From the NCBI GenBank assembly GCA_041603535.1, contig JBFIEE010000011.1, forward strand, positions 9,973-73,972: a DNA stretch of 64,000 nucleotides, read 5' to 3'. The position numbers were made by a program, and so were the translations under genes. Below, in pieces: positions 44,339 to 52,721 of the stretch. Each line of letters opens with the position of its first letter. Position 1 is the stretch's first letter. The notes below the pieces were generated by a model. It ran no database searches. It was given only the letters and a program-made list of their open reading frames with translations, and was not told the DNA's origin. This DNA is from HB2-32-21 sp041603535. GTDB lineage: Bacteria > Pseudomonadota > Gammaproteobacteria > Pseudomonadales > Porticoccaceae.

Positions 44339-45040
44339 ATGTTCAACGGTGAATGTCAGCGAATATCGATCGAGCGTGGCGAATTACTGTTTTGGCCCAA
44401 CTGGTTGTCGGACATGGTGGCCGACAAGTTGCAGCAAACCTTGCGTAAGCGGGTTACATGGCTCCGGCCAGCTATTCGCATCGCCGGACATAGCATACCG
44501 ATACCGCGGTTAAACGCCTTGTACGGGGATGAGGGTCGGCGTTATGCCTACTCGGGTATTCATTTGCCGGTTAATCAATGGTTGCCCGAGCTTGAGGCTT
44601 TACGTCAGCAGGTTAATGAGGTGGGTGATAGTCACCTTGATGCTGTACCGGGCGGCGACCACAGGCTTTTTAATAGCGCGCTGCTCAATCTGTACAGGAG
44701 CGGTCGCGATAGCGTTGACTGGCACAGTGATGATGAACCTGAGCTCGGTGATCAACCTGTAATCGCGACGGTGAGCCTGGGTGCCTCGCGGCGCTTCGAT
44801 TTACGACCTCGCCACCGGCCAGGCGCAGATGGTGATCGTCCGCTTACCCACCGCAGGCGGCAGACCATGCATCTTGATCTACCTCATGGCTCGTTGCTGA
44901 TTATGGCTGGCGACATGCAGCGCTATTGGCAACATCGCGTCGCCAAGATCAATGCGCAGGTAGGTGAGCGCATCAGCATCACGTTTCGCAGGGTCGAAGA
45001 TGGCGCGGTTGCCAACACAATGGTAGGCTCCGGGCTGTAA
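44339..45040 (+). CDS. AlkB-type 2-oxoglutarate/Fe(II) dioxygenase
   Basis: A 233-residue AlkB-family demethylase. Iron ligands are His129 and Asp131 (WHSDDE) and His199; Arg211 in RISITFR binds 2-oxoglutarate; Asn117/Tyr119 (NLY) lie on the substrate side. Overall pattern resembles the ALKBH2/3-like type that repairs 1-methyladenine and 3-methylcytosine. ATG 44339 is taken because it lies just after the murB stop; the frame is open upstream within murB. It is probably cotranscribed with murB. Confidence 0.85.
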   Translation: MFNGECQRISIERGELLFWPNWLSDMVADKLQQTLRKRVTWLRPAIRIAGHSIPIPRLNALYGDEGRRYAYSGIHLPVNQWLPELEALRQQVNEVGDSHLDAVPGGDHRLFNSALLNLYRSGRDSVDWHSDDEPELGDQPVIATVSLGASRRFDLRPRHRPGADGDRPLTHRRRQTMHLDLPHGSLLIMAGDMQRYWQHRVAKINAQVGERISITFRRVEDGAVANTMVGSGL

Positions 45041-45085
45041 GTTCACATGGGACTGACAAACTTAGGTTGCTCCCCGGAGGCGTGT

Positions 45086-45736
45086 TTGTACAAAGTATTG
45101 GTTGTGGATGATCATGACCTGGTGAGGTTGGGTATTTGTGGCCTGCTGGACGCGATTACGGGTGTAGAGGTAGTCGGTGAGTGCGACAGCGGCGAGCAAG
45201 CGCTGATCGCAGTGCGCGAACTCAATCCCGATATTGTATTTATGGATATTCGCATGCCGGGTATGGGCGGCCTGGAAGCAACCCGGCGGCTGTTGGCTAT
45301 CAACGGCAATTTAAAGGTAATTGTCATTAGCGCCATGAACGACGATATCTATCCTGCACAGTTGCTCAAAGCTGGCGCGTCCGGGTACATTACCAAAAAT
45401 GCTGATCATCACGAAATTGAGGATGCACTGCAGACTGTGATCGATGAGCGAATCTACGTCAGTCCCGAAATCGCCCAGTTAATGGTCGTCAGCGGCCTGT
45501 CTTCTGGACAGGAACAATCCCCTCTCGCCCAGTTGACCCAGAGAGAATTACAGATTGCGCAAATGATCACCAGCGGACATCGACCCAATCACGTCGCAGG
45601 GGTGCTAAATATCAGCCCGAAAACGATTAACACCTACAAGTACCGAATTTTTGAAAAATTAGGCGTGAGCAATGATGTTGAGCTTACGTTAGCGGCGGTA
45701 AAATATGGCCTGGTAGACCCGGCTGACCTGATTTAA
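45086..45736 (+). CDS. gacA: GacA/UvrY response regulator
   Basis: A 216-residue response regulator: receiver domain (1-120) with phospho-Asp54 and a LuxR-type helix-turn-helix (about 148-210, LTQRELQIAQMI, then SPKTINTYKYRIFEKLG). TTG 45086 is taken as the start because GGAGG at 45076-45080 is ideally placed and Asp54 then has the number known for GacA and UvrY; an ATG at 45047 would add 13 residues. The gacA-uvrC-pgsA order is classical. GacA acts with GacS, via small RNAs, on secondary metabolism and biofilm. Confidence 0.92.
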   Translation: MYKVLVVDDHDLVRLGICGLLDAITGVEVVGECDSGEQALIAVRELNPDIVFMDIRMPGMGGLEATRRLLAINGNLKVIVISAMNDDIYPAQLLKAGASGYITKNADHHEIEDALQTVIDERIYVSPEIAQLMVVSGLSSGQEQSPLAQLTQRELQIAQMITSGHRPNHVAGVLNISPKTINTYKYRIFEKLGVSNDVELTLAAVKYGLVDPADLI

Positions 45737-45773
45737 CAATGTTTCATCGTGGGTAGAGCGACCAGACGATCCC

Positions 45774-47597
45774 ATGCCCTTTGACGCTAAGACCTTCCTT
45801 AAAAGCCTGACTCCTCGTCCCGGCGCGTATCAGATGCTCGATGCTGATCGCAATGTATTGTATGTGGGCAAGGCCAAAAATCTGCGCAAGCGAGTCGGCA
45901 GTTACTTCCGTAACAGTGGCCTTGCACCTAAAACCCTCGCGTTGGTCAAACGTATAGCCAGTATTGATGTCACTGTCACAGAGACCGAGCTGGAGGCTTT
46001 GATACTGGAACAAAACCTCATCAAGCAATACCGGCCACCGTTCAACATACTGCTAAGGGATGACAAGTCCTACCCCTATATATTTTTATCCACCAACGAT
46101 ACGTATCCGCGACTGGGCTTTCATCGCGGCGCGAAACGCAGAAAAGGTGAATACTACGGCCCTTTCCCCGGCGTCCTGGCGGTGCGGGAGAGCATGAGTT
46201 TTCTGCAGAAAACTTTCCGGGTTCGTCAGTGCGAGGACAGTTTCTTTAAAAACCGGTCGCGACCCTGTCTGCAGTATCAGATCAAACGCTGTAACGCGCC
46301 CTGTGTCGGCCTCATATCTGACGCAGATTATCAGCGCGATGTGCGTCACACGCAGATGTTTCTTGAAGGCAAGAACACGCCGTTGATGAAAGAACTGGGT
46401 TCCGCAATGGATAAAGCTAGCGCGGATCTCAACTTTGAGCAGGCGGGACTCTATCGGGATCAGATCCTTGCTCTGCGCCAGGTTCAGGCTCAGCAGGTTA
46501 TCGAATCTGGCAACGGCGATCTCGATGTAATCGCCGCGGCTATGTCAGGCGACGACGCTTGTATCCATGTGCTTTATATCCGTCACGGGCGGATTCTGGG
46601 CAGTCGCAGTTTCTATCCGAAGGTACCTTTGGCGATTACCTTAAACGACTTTATGGCGGAATTTATTCCTCGGCATTATCTGCAGGGCAACTTGGCGGCC
46701 GATGTGCCAAAGGAAATTGCCGTCGGCATTGACCTGGATGACAGGAGGCTGCTGGAAGAAGCCTTGAGCACTGCTGCCCAACGTAAGATCGTCATTAAAA
46801 ATGTTAGCCGAGGTACCCGAATTAAATGGCTTGAGCTTGCCACCCGCACCGCAGAGCAGAATCTGAGCGGAAGACTGGCAGCCTCAGCCAACTTACTTCA
46901 ACGGTATGAAAAACTTCAGAAAACCCTGGGGCTGGCTGAAATACCTGAACGTATGGAGTGTTTTGATATCAGTCACAGCAGTGGTGAGGCAGCCGTGGCA
47001 TCCTGTGTCGTCTTTAACCGCGAGGGCCCGTTAACGTCTGCTTATCGCCGTTTTAATATCGAAAACATCACTGCGGGTGACGATTATGCCGCCATGGAGC
47101 AGGCCTTGCGCAGGCGTTACCGGCGCCTTCAGCAGGGAGAAGGCATATTGCCGGACATCCTCTTTGTTGATGGAGGTAAAGGTCAGCTACGCGTAGCCAG
47201 GCGGGTCCTGGAGGAGTTGGCGGTAGTCGGCGTTAATCTGGTCGGTGTTGCCAAGGGTCCCAGCCGTAGACCGGGTCTGGAGACACTGCTGCTGACCACC
47301 GAGCACGGCGAGCGGGAAGTGATCCCCGAACAGGCTGGGCTATTGCTGATTCAGCAAATACGTGATGAAGCCCATCGCTTTGCCATTACGGGACATCGGC
47401 AACGCCGAGCCAGCAAACGGCGTTCCTCCACACTGGAAGGGATTGCAGGTGTGGGGCCAAAACGACGCCGTGAACTGTTGAAGTATTTTGGCGGTATCGC
47501 TGCAGTTGAGAAAGCAGGGGTTGGCGATTTAATGAGGGTGCCGTCAATCAATAGAAAAGTCGCGGAGGCTATTTACAGCTCCTTTCACAACGGGTAA
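45774..47597 (+). CDS. uvrC: Excinuclease ABC subunit C
   Basis: A 607-residue nucleotide-excision repair nuclease. The N-terminal GIY-YIG domain begins PGAYQMLDADRNVLYVGKAK; four cysteines follow around residues 147-177 (CEDSFF, CLQYQIKRCNAPC); the UVR motif is near 200-235; the endonuclease V-like domain has ECFDISHSSGEAAVAS; two helix-hairpin-helix motifs close the protein (GIAGVGPKRRRELLKYFGG). Length matches E. coli UvrC. It follows gacA by 37 bp. Confidence 0.95.
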   Translation: MPFDAKTFLKSLTPRPGAYQMLDADRNVLYVGKAKNLRKRVGSYFRNSGLAPKTLALVKRIASIDVTVTETELEALILEQNLIKQYRPPFNILLRDDKSYPYIFLSTNDTYPRLGFHRGAKRRKGEYYGPFPGVLAVRESMSFLQKTFRVRQCEDSFFKNRSRPCLQYQIKRCNAPCVGLISDADYQRDVRHTQMFLEGKNTPLMKELGSAMDKASADLNFEQAGLYRDQILALRQVQAQQVIESGNGDLDVIAAAMSGDDACIHVLYIRHGRILGSRSFYPKVPLAITLNDFMAEFIPRHYLQGNLAADVPKEIAVGIDLDDRRLLEEALSTAAQRKIVIKNVSRGTRIKWLELATRTAEQNLSGRLAASANLLQRYEKLQKTLGLAEIPERMECFDISHSSGEAAVASCVVFNREGPLTSAYRRFNIENITAGDDYAAMEQALRRRYRRLQQGEGILPDILFVDGGKGQLRVARRVLEELAVVGVNLVGVAKGPSRRPGLETLLLTTEHGEREVIPEQAGLLLIQQIRDEAHRFAITGHRQRRASKRRSSTLEGIAGVGPKRRRELLKYFGGIAAVEKAGVGDLMRVPSINRKVAEAIYSSFHNG

Positions 47598-47628
47598 GTT
47601 GGCCCCTGCGTTTTGCGTAAGCGGTTCT

Positions 47629-48207
47629 ATGTTTAATTTACCCAATGTATTGACGATGACCCGGGTGTTTCTGATCCCGTTGCTGGTTGTTGCGTTTTAT
47701 ACGCCTGGGGAGTGGACTTACCTTGCCAGTGGCGCGATTTTTAGTCTTGCCGCGATTACTGACTGGCTCGATGGTTACCTGGCGCGTCGCTTAGGTCTGG
47801 AGACTCCTTTCGGAGCTTTTCTGGACCCCGTGGCAGACAAGTTGATTGTTGCTGTTGCACTAATCCTGCTGCTCGAACAGACCGCTTCCACTGTTTTTTC
47901 TATACCCGCGATGATAATAATCGGCCGTGAAATCGTTATTTCTGCACTGCGTGAATGGATGGCTGAGCTCGGCAAGCGCAGCAGTGTTACGGTTTCTACC
48001 ATTGGCAAAATAAAAACGGTCATGCAAATGATCGCCATTATCGTACTGCTTACCTTTAGCCCGGCTAGTTTCCCCTTGTTTCACCAGCTGGGCCTGGTGC
48101 TGCTCTATGTGGCGGCCGGGCTGACACTCTGGTCAATGGTGTTATACCTGAAAATGGCCTGGCCCGAGCTTATGCACGGCAGCGACACCGCGTCGAAAAA
48201 GGGTTAG
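47629..48207 (+). CDS. pgsA: CDP-diacylglycerol-glycerol-3-phosphate phosphatidyltransferase
   Basis: A 192-residue membrane enzyme making phosphatidylglycerol phosphate. The CDP-alcohol phosphotransferase motif is intact: DWLDGYLARR, then GAFLDPVADK. Four to six membrane segments. ATG 47629 gives the conserved start MFNLPNVLTMTR; a TTG at 47599 is in frame but adds unconserved residues. Two tRNA genes follow. Confidence 0.94.
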   Translation: MFNLPNVLTMTRVFLIPLLVVAFYTPGEWTYLASGAIFSLAAITDWLDGYLARRLGLETPFGAFLDPVADKLIVAVALILLLEQTASTVFSIPAMIIIGREIVISALREWMAELGKRSSVTVSTIGKIKTVMQMIAIIVLLTFSPASFPLFHQLGLVLLYVAAGLTLWSMVLYLKMAWPELMHGSDTASKKG

Positions 48208-48250
48208 CTCTCAAGGGCCATCAAGCCTGTTCATTCTCGTCGCTGTTCTG

Positions 48251-48256
48251 TACAAT
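48251..48256 (+). promoter_or_regulatory. Possible -10 element for tRNA-Cys
   Basis: TACAAT lies 15 bp before the tRNA-Cys gene, right for a -10 box. The -35 candidate 17 bp upstream (TGTTCA) is poor. The tRNA may equally be transcribed from the pgsA message. Confidence 0.3.
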
Positions 48257-48270
48257 TCCGCGTCTTTTAG

Positions 48271-48344
48271 GGCTGGATGGCAGAGTGGTCATGCAGCGGA
48301 CTGCAACTCCGTTAACGCCGGTTCGATTCCGACTCCAGCCTCCA
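48271..48344 (+). tRNA. tRNA-Cys (GCA)
   Basis: A 74-nt cloverleaf with acceptor stem GGCTGGA/TCCAGCC, anticodon loop CTGCAAC (anticodon GCA), T-loop GGTTCGATTCC and an encoded CCA end. It lies 63 bp after pgsA, the position also seen in E. coli, although the tRNA-Gly found there is missing. Confidence 0.97.
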
Positions 48345-48524
48345 ATTTGCAAGCCCGGTCTACATGCCCGGTCTATATGGTGCCTTTGGTCAGGGCTCAA
48401 AGGACAAGCATTTTATGATGCCCTGTTGTCAATGACAGGCATGCTACTGATGCAAGATACGGAAACCAGCACATGATGCCGGCAACTATAGTAACTCACC
48501 GTAATTGGGATATAGAAATGCGCT

Positions 48525-48611
48525 GCCCGGATGGCGAAATTGGTAGACGCAAGGGACTTAAAATCCCTCGGTAGCAATACCGTGCCGGTTCGACCCCGGC
48601 TCCGGGCACCA
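48525..48611 (+). tRNA. tRNA-Leu (UAA)
   Basis: An 87-nt class II tRNA with acceptor stem GCCCGGA/TCCGGGC, anticodon loop CTTAAAA (anticodon TAA), a long variable arm (CGGTAGCAATACCG), T-loop GGTTCGACCCC and an encoded CCA. It lies 180 bp after tRNA-Cys. An AT-rich element (GATATAGA) just upstream may be its -10. Confidence 0.97.
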
Positions 48612-49009
48612 ATAAAATCAATAAGTTACACCTATATTATTTTAATTTTCCAACCTTCCTGAATCGTTTTTTCCGTATATAGGCGCAGTGTAGGAGGTGT
48701 GTGGTAAGGAATGACTGCGGGAATTTTCCAAGATTGAGGCCGTAACTACAGACGGGAGTACGCAGTATCAAGGTCGGACATGATAAGAGTAACCATCCTC
48801 AATCAATATTGGTTCCTCCAGGTAGTTCCCTGGAGAATACTTCCACTCCAGCTGAGCCGACACAAATTTTCTCTTCCTGCCATTCTACTAACGATTAAAC
48901 TCACCGGCAATTTTGAAACGAAGCGTAAAAAATGTCCGAGTGTAGAGCCTTGTTAGGCGATTTTACTACGGAAAAAACTCGAATTAAGCTAAGTTTTGTA
49001 GGCTGTGCC
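48612..49009. other. AT-rich gap between tRNA-Leu and DUF4239 gene
   Basis: This 398-bp gap holds no gene. A 7-bp hairpin (CTCCAGG 48816-48822 / CCTGGAG 48829-48835) and the weak attC-like stretch at 48886-48958 are the only structures seen. No copy of the tRNA 3' end is found here. Confidence 0.4.
48886..48958 (-). other. Degenerate attC-like site downstream of cassette gene
   Basis: Read on the minus strand, GCCTAAC (48958-48952) starts a 73-bp imperfect palindrome ending in GTTAGTA (48892-48886). The first box fits RYYYAAC exactly; the last fits GTTRRRY only partly, and the inner boxes pair poorly. It lies 52 bp after the DUF4239 stop, where a cassette's own attC belongs. Confidence 0.4.
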
Positions 49010-49801
49010 TCATTTTTTCACATCATTTAATAGCTCGATCATTATGTTTTGGTCTACCTGTATTAGGCCACGCTTTGGACGATCCAGATCAATTATGATG
49101 AATACAATTAATGTAATTAATGTAGAAACAAGCACAATAGGTGCAAACATACGTTTGCCACTCAGTCCTGCGGAGTAACCCATTATTCCTCCTGATGAGA
49201 TGAAGACAACAAATAGTAAAATTAGTACAACTTCTGGTACTTGCATTCGAAGTAATGCATTTCTTTTGCCTTGGCTATCGATGACATCATTAAGTGATTT
49301 GGTGAATGCGCCTGTCGTTACCGGTCGCGGATCAACCTCAGTGGCTGATATTGCCAATGACCATAATTTATTCTGAACATTGGCAATCTTATCATTGTAC
49401 TTTTTTCGCTCTTCAGTCTTTGTAAGGTCTAATTGGCCTATATCTGCGCGTAAACTGACATATTCCCGAAATAGGCTACCAGCTTCATCCCTGTATTTTT
49501 CTGGAAGCAATTGAACACGTAATATAGCGGTACCTATGGTGTTCGCCTCATCTATTAAGGCCATGCTGCGATTATCATAGCGTTGCATAGACATACTGAA
49601 CGTGAAACCAAGTAATAAAGCTAGTAAACCTAGAATGCTTGCTTGAATAGAACCAGTCAGAGATTTTACTTCACTGTCCGTACGAGATTGAACGAAACGC
49701 CCCAATCTAAATCCAACCTCATTAAGCATGACTATTGCAATGAAGAGTATAACGACTATTACAACACTGCTGTGGCTGTAGAGCATTTCTTCTTGATTCA
49801 T
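49010..49801 (-). CDS. DUF4239 membrane protein in an integron-like cassette
   Basis: A 263-residue membrane protein: segments near residues 13-30 and 50-68, a central soluble stretch of about 110 residues (Lys/Glu/Asp rich), then two more segments near 190-208 and 222-240. The pattern LTGSIQASILGLLALLLGFTFSMS is typical of the bestrophin-like DUF4239 family. Function unknown. Base composition is clearly more AT-rich than the neighbours. The start codon lies 16 bp after the attC end, with AAGGAA in between, which is classic cassette layout. Confidence 0.75.
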   Translation of the reverse strand: MNQEEMLYSHSSVVIVVILFIAIVMLNEVGFRLGRFVQSRTDSEVKSLTGSIQASILGLLALLLGFTFSMSMQRYDNRSMALIDEANTIGTAILRVQLLPEKYRDEAGSLFREYVSLRADIGQLDLTKTEERKKYNDKIANVQNKLWSLAISATEVDPRPVTTGAFTKSLNDVIDSQGKRNALLRMQVPEVVLILLFVVFISSGGIMGYSAGLSGKRMFAPIVLVSTLITLIVFIIIDLDRPKRGLIQVDQNIMIELLNDVKK

Positions 49802-49817
49802 AATTATTCCTTGTCGC

Positions 49818-49904
49818 GCCTAACGCCTTGCTAAACGGCGCGCGTTAGCGCGTCCAGTGGAGGCCGCTTTTTGGCTGAAACGATGCTTGAGCAACTTGTT
49901 ATGT
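49818..49904 (-). other. attC recombination site
   Basis: An 87-bp imperfect palindrome. Outer box GCCTAAC (49818-49824) fits RYYYAAC and GTTATGT (49898-49904) fits GTTRRRY with one change; inner boxes TTGCT (49828-49832) and AGCAA (49890-49894) pair, with 3-base spacers on both sides. The centre can fold into a GC hairpin (CGCG..CGCG around 49840-49853). Read on the minus strand it ends GTTAGGC 16 bp before the DUF4239 start codon, as the attC of the preceding cassette or array end would. No integrase gene lies in the window. Confidence 0.75.
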
Positions 49905-50010
49905 GTTTTTACGGACAACAGTTTGATTCACTATTCTTCTATTGATTTTCTCTTTCCATGCCAGCTATTCATCCATACAAACAGTTCCATGGCCGTAACG
50001 GGAAGTTTTT

Positions 50011-51624
50011 TTAGCCCGAGCGTGCAGTTTTTTCGGGACTTTGCTGACTTGCCAGATACTCCTCATAATTGCCGCGAAAATCGTGCAGTTGTCGGTCTTT
50101 AATTTCGATGATGCGTGTCGCTAATGAAGAGACAAATTCACGATCATGGCTAACAAAAATGAGTGTGCCATCGTAATTTTCCAATGCCAGATTTAAGGCT
50201 TCGATAGCTTCCATGTCGAGGTGGTTGGTGGGTTCGTCCATGATGATTACATTGGTTTCCATCATAATTAGTTTGCCGAACAACAGGCGGTTTTTCTCAC
50301 CACCAGAACACACGGTGACTTTCTTTTTAAAGTCATCCGTGGAAAAGAGCAGGCGTCCCAGTGTTGCGCGCACGATCTGATCGTCATGGTGAGCCTTTCG
50401 CCACTGGCTCATCCAGTCAAATAAATTCATGTCGTTGACAAATTCGCTGGTGCTGTCCTGCGGGCAGTAGGCCACCGTAGCACTCTCTGCCCATTTTATA
50501 GTGCCTTTGCTGGCCTGGATTTCACCTATCAAACAGCGCAGAAAGGTTGTTTTGCCAACACCATTTTCACCGATGACCGCGACCCGCGTGCCCGCTTCCA
50601 GTATTAGACTTGCTTTGCTGAATAATACTTCCTTGTCGTAGCCGTGACCCAGATCCTCCAATGTTAATGCCTGGCGATGGAGTTTTTTATCCTGCTTAAA
50701 GCGAATATAGGGGCTGACCCGGCTGGATGGCTTGATGTCGTCCAAACTGATTTTGTCTATTTGTTTGGCGCGCGATGTGGCCTGTTTGGCCTTGGACGCG
50801 TTGGCGGAGAAGCGGCTGACAAATTGCTGCAAGTCAGCGATCTGGGCTTTCTTCTTCGCGTTCTCTGAATGAAGGCGTTCGCGTGCCTGGGTAGATGCCG
50901 TCATAAAGTCGTCATAATTACCTGGGTAAACGCGCAGTTCCCCGTAGTCAATATCCGCCATATGGGTACACACAGCATTCAGGAAGTGGCGATCATGAGA
51001 AATGATGACCATAGTGCTTTTGCAGTCGTTGAGCAGCCCTTCCAGCCAGCGAATGGTGTTGATGTCGAGGTTGTTGGTGGGTTCATCCAGTAACAGGATG
51101 TCCGGGTCTGAGAATAATGCCTGGGCGAGTAATACCCTTAATTTCCAGCCGGGAGCGACTTCACTCATCGGGCCGTAATGAAGTTCTAGCGCAATGCCTG
51201 CGCCCATGAGTATTTCGCCCGCGCGGCTTTCTGCGCTGTAGCCATCGAGTTCTGCAAAGCGGATTTCTAGCTCCGCAACCTTCATGCCGTCATCTTCAGA
51301 CATTTCAGGGAGGGCGTATATGCGATCCCGCTCCTGCTTCACGAGCCAGAGTTCTTCGTGGCCCATGATGACGGTGTCGATGACAGAGTATTTTTCAAAG
51401 GCAAACTGGTCCTGTTGTAGTACACCAACACGCTGATTTGGGCCGGTTGAAACGTTACCAGCCGATGGCACGAGGCTGCCATCCAGTATCTTCATAAACG
51501 TGGATTTACCACAGCCGTTGGCGCCAATAAGGCCATAGCGATTGCCATTGCCGAATTTGACCGAAATGTTTTCAAACAGCGGCCTGGCACCAAACTGCAT
51601 GGTGATGTTTGCAGTGGAAATCAA
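50011..51624 (-). CDS. ybiT: ABC-F ATPase YbiT
   Basis: A 537-residue ABC-F protein with two ATPase domains and no membrane part. Walker A motifs are GANGCGKST (near residue 34) and GENGVGKTT; the linker contains the ABC-F arginine/lysine-rich region (SRFSANASKAKQATSRAKQIDK). It is very similar to E. coli YbiT, a ribosome-associated translation factor of poorly known role. Its signature in domain one is diverged (MSEVAPGWKLRVLLAQAL), as in YbiT, which separates it from EttA and Uup. Confidence 0.93.
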   Translation of the reverse strand: MISTANITMQFGARPLFENISVKFGNGNRYGLIGANGCGKSTFMKILDGSLVPSAGNVSTGPNQRVGVLQQDQFAFEKYSVIDTVIMGHEELWLVKQERDRIYALPEMSEDDGMKVAELEIRFAELDGYSAESRAGEILMGAGIALELHYGPMSEVAPGWKLRVLLAQALFSDPDILLLDEPTNNLDINTIRWLEGLLNDCKSTMVIISHDRHFLNAVCTHMADIDYGELRVYPGNYDDFMTASTQARERLHSENAKKKAQIADLQQFVSRFSANASKAKQATSRAKQIDKISLDDIKPSSRVSPYIRFKQDKKLHRQALTLEDLGHGYDKEVLFSKASLILEAGTRVAVIGENGVGKTTFLRCLIGEIQASKGTIKWAESATVAYCPQDSTSEFVNDMNLFDWMSQWRKAHHDDQIVRATLGRLLFSTDDFKKKVTVCSGGEKNRLLFGKLIMMETNVIIMDEPTNHLDMEAIEALNLALENYDGTLIFVSHDREFVSSLATRIIEIKDRQLHDFRGNYEEYLASQQSPEKTARSG

Positions 51625-51769
51625 CGAATTATTCCTGAGTCAATACAAAAGAGAATTTTAGGGGGGCGTACTATAGGGATTTGTGGTGCGAACGTCGACC
51701 TAATCTGTAGAAAACATGACCATGGCGGCCACTATCGATAGCGACAGTGACATCAGGGGCTACCCTCGC

Positions 51770-52621
51770 TTAGCCATCTGCTTCCCGCAGACGTTCCTGG
51801 CGTTCCTGTTCTTCGGCAAAAGCGGCTTTGATTTCTTCCAGCACAGCATCAATATCTGCAGCTTCCTCGCTTTCCGCAAAGTATCCCGTCAGTGCAACCT
51901 CGGCGTGTAATTCACCGTTTTCGAACAGCGCCCATATTTCTTTGGCGTACTGGGTGTCCAATAATTCAGGAGCGTATTGACCGTAGTAGCTGGTCATATT
52001 ATTAACGTCCCTCGCCAGCATCCGCTGCGCATTGTTGTTCGCTGCCGCATCCACGGCCTGGGGTAGATCGATAATTACCGGGCCATAGGCATCGACCAGA
52101 ACATTGAATTCCGAAAGGTCGCCGTGCACCAGCCCGACGCTGAGCATAATGGTGACGTAGCGCATAACCGTTGCATGGTCTTCGAGGGCCTGCTCCGGGG
52201 ATAGGGACACATCATTTAGGCGTGGCGCCACCAGGCCGTTATCGTCGGTAACCAATTCCATGAGCAGGACGCCGTCGAAGCAGCCATAGGGCTGGGGAAC
52301 ACGTACGCCGGCTTTGGCCAGACGATACAGCGCGTCTACCTCGGCATTCTGCCAGGTTTCTTCCTGTTGTTTCCGGCCAAATCTGGAGCCTTTTTCCATG
52401 GCGCGGGCGCGACGGCTGTTCCGCACCTTGCGACCTTCCTGGTATTGTACGGCCTGCTTGAAACCGCGTTTATTGGCCTCCTTATAAACCTTGGCGCAGC
52501 GTATCTCGTTCCCGCAACGCACAATATAGACGGCGGCTTCCTTACCGCTCATCAGCGGACGGATGACTTCGTCTATGATGCCATCATCAATCAATGGCTG
52601 GATTTGCCTGGGGATTTTCAT
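51770..52621 (-). CDS. RIO-type serine/threonine kinase
   Basis: A 283-residue RIO1-like atypical kinase. ATP lysine Lys44 (CAKVYK), catalytic loop VHGDLSEFN (165-173, Asp168 and Asn173) and metal-binding Asp185 (IIDLPQAVD) are present. The C-terminus (after residue 250) is acidic and rich in Glu. Such bacterial RIO kinases are found across Pseudomonas and marine gammaproteobacteria; their targets are unknown. Transcribed alone. Confidence 0.88.
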   Translation of the reverse strand: MKIPRQIQPLIDDGIIDEVIRPLMSGKEAAVYIVRCGNEIRCAKVYKEANKRGFKQAVQYQEGRKVRNSRRARAMEKGSRFGRKQQEETWQNAEVDALYRLAKAGVRVPQPYGCFDGVLLMELVTDDNGLVAPRLNDVSLSPEQALEDHATVMRYVTIMLSVGLVHGDLSEFNVLVDAYGPVIIDLPQAVDAAANNNAQRMLARDVNNMTSYYGQYAPELLDTQYAKEIWALFENGELHAEVALTGYFAESEEAADIDAVLEEIKAAFAEEQERQERLREADG

Positions 52622-52721
52622 GCGTGCCTGATGCCCTGGTTATTCGGGGTATGGAACACGTCTGGCTAGACGTTTCGAAGTACGTGCGGAAAAGGTTCGA
52701 TTATCGATAGCAGAGCAGCCC

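Noticed and set aside
48525..50010. Genomic island integrated by a tyrosine integrase at tRNA-Leu
   Set aside because: No integrase gene and no direct repeat of the tRNA 3' end was found downstream. The attC structure explains the foreign gene better.
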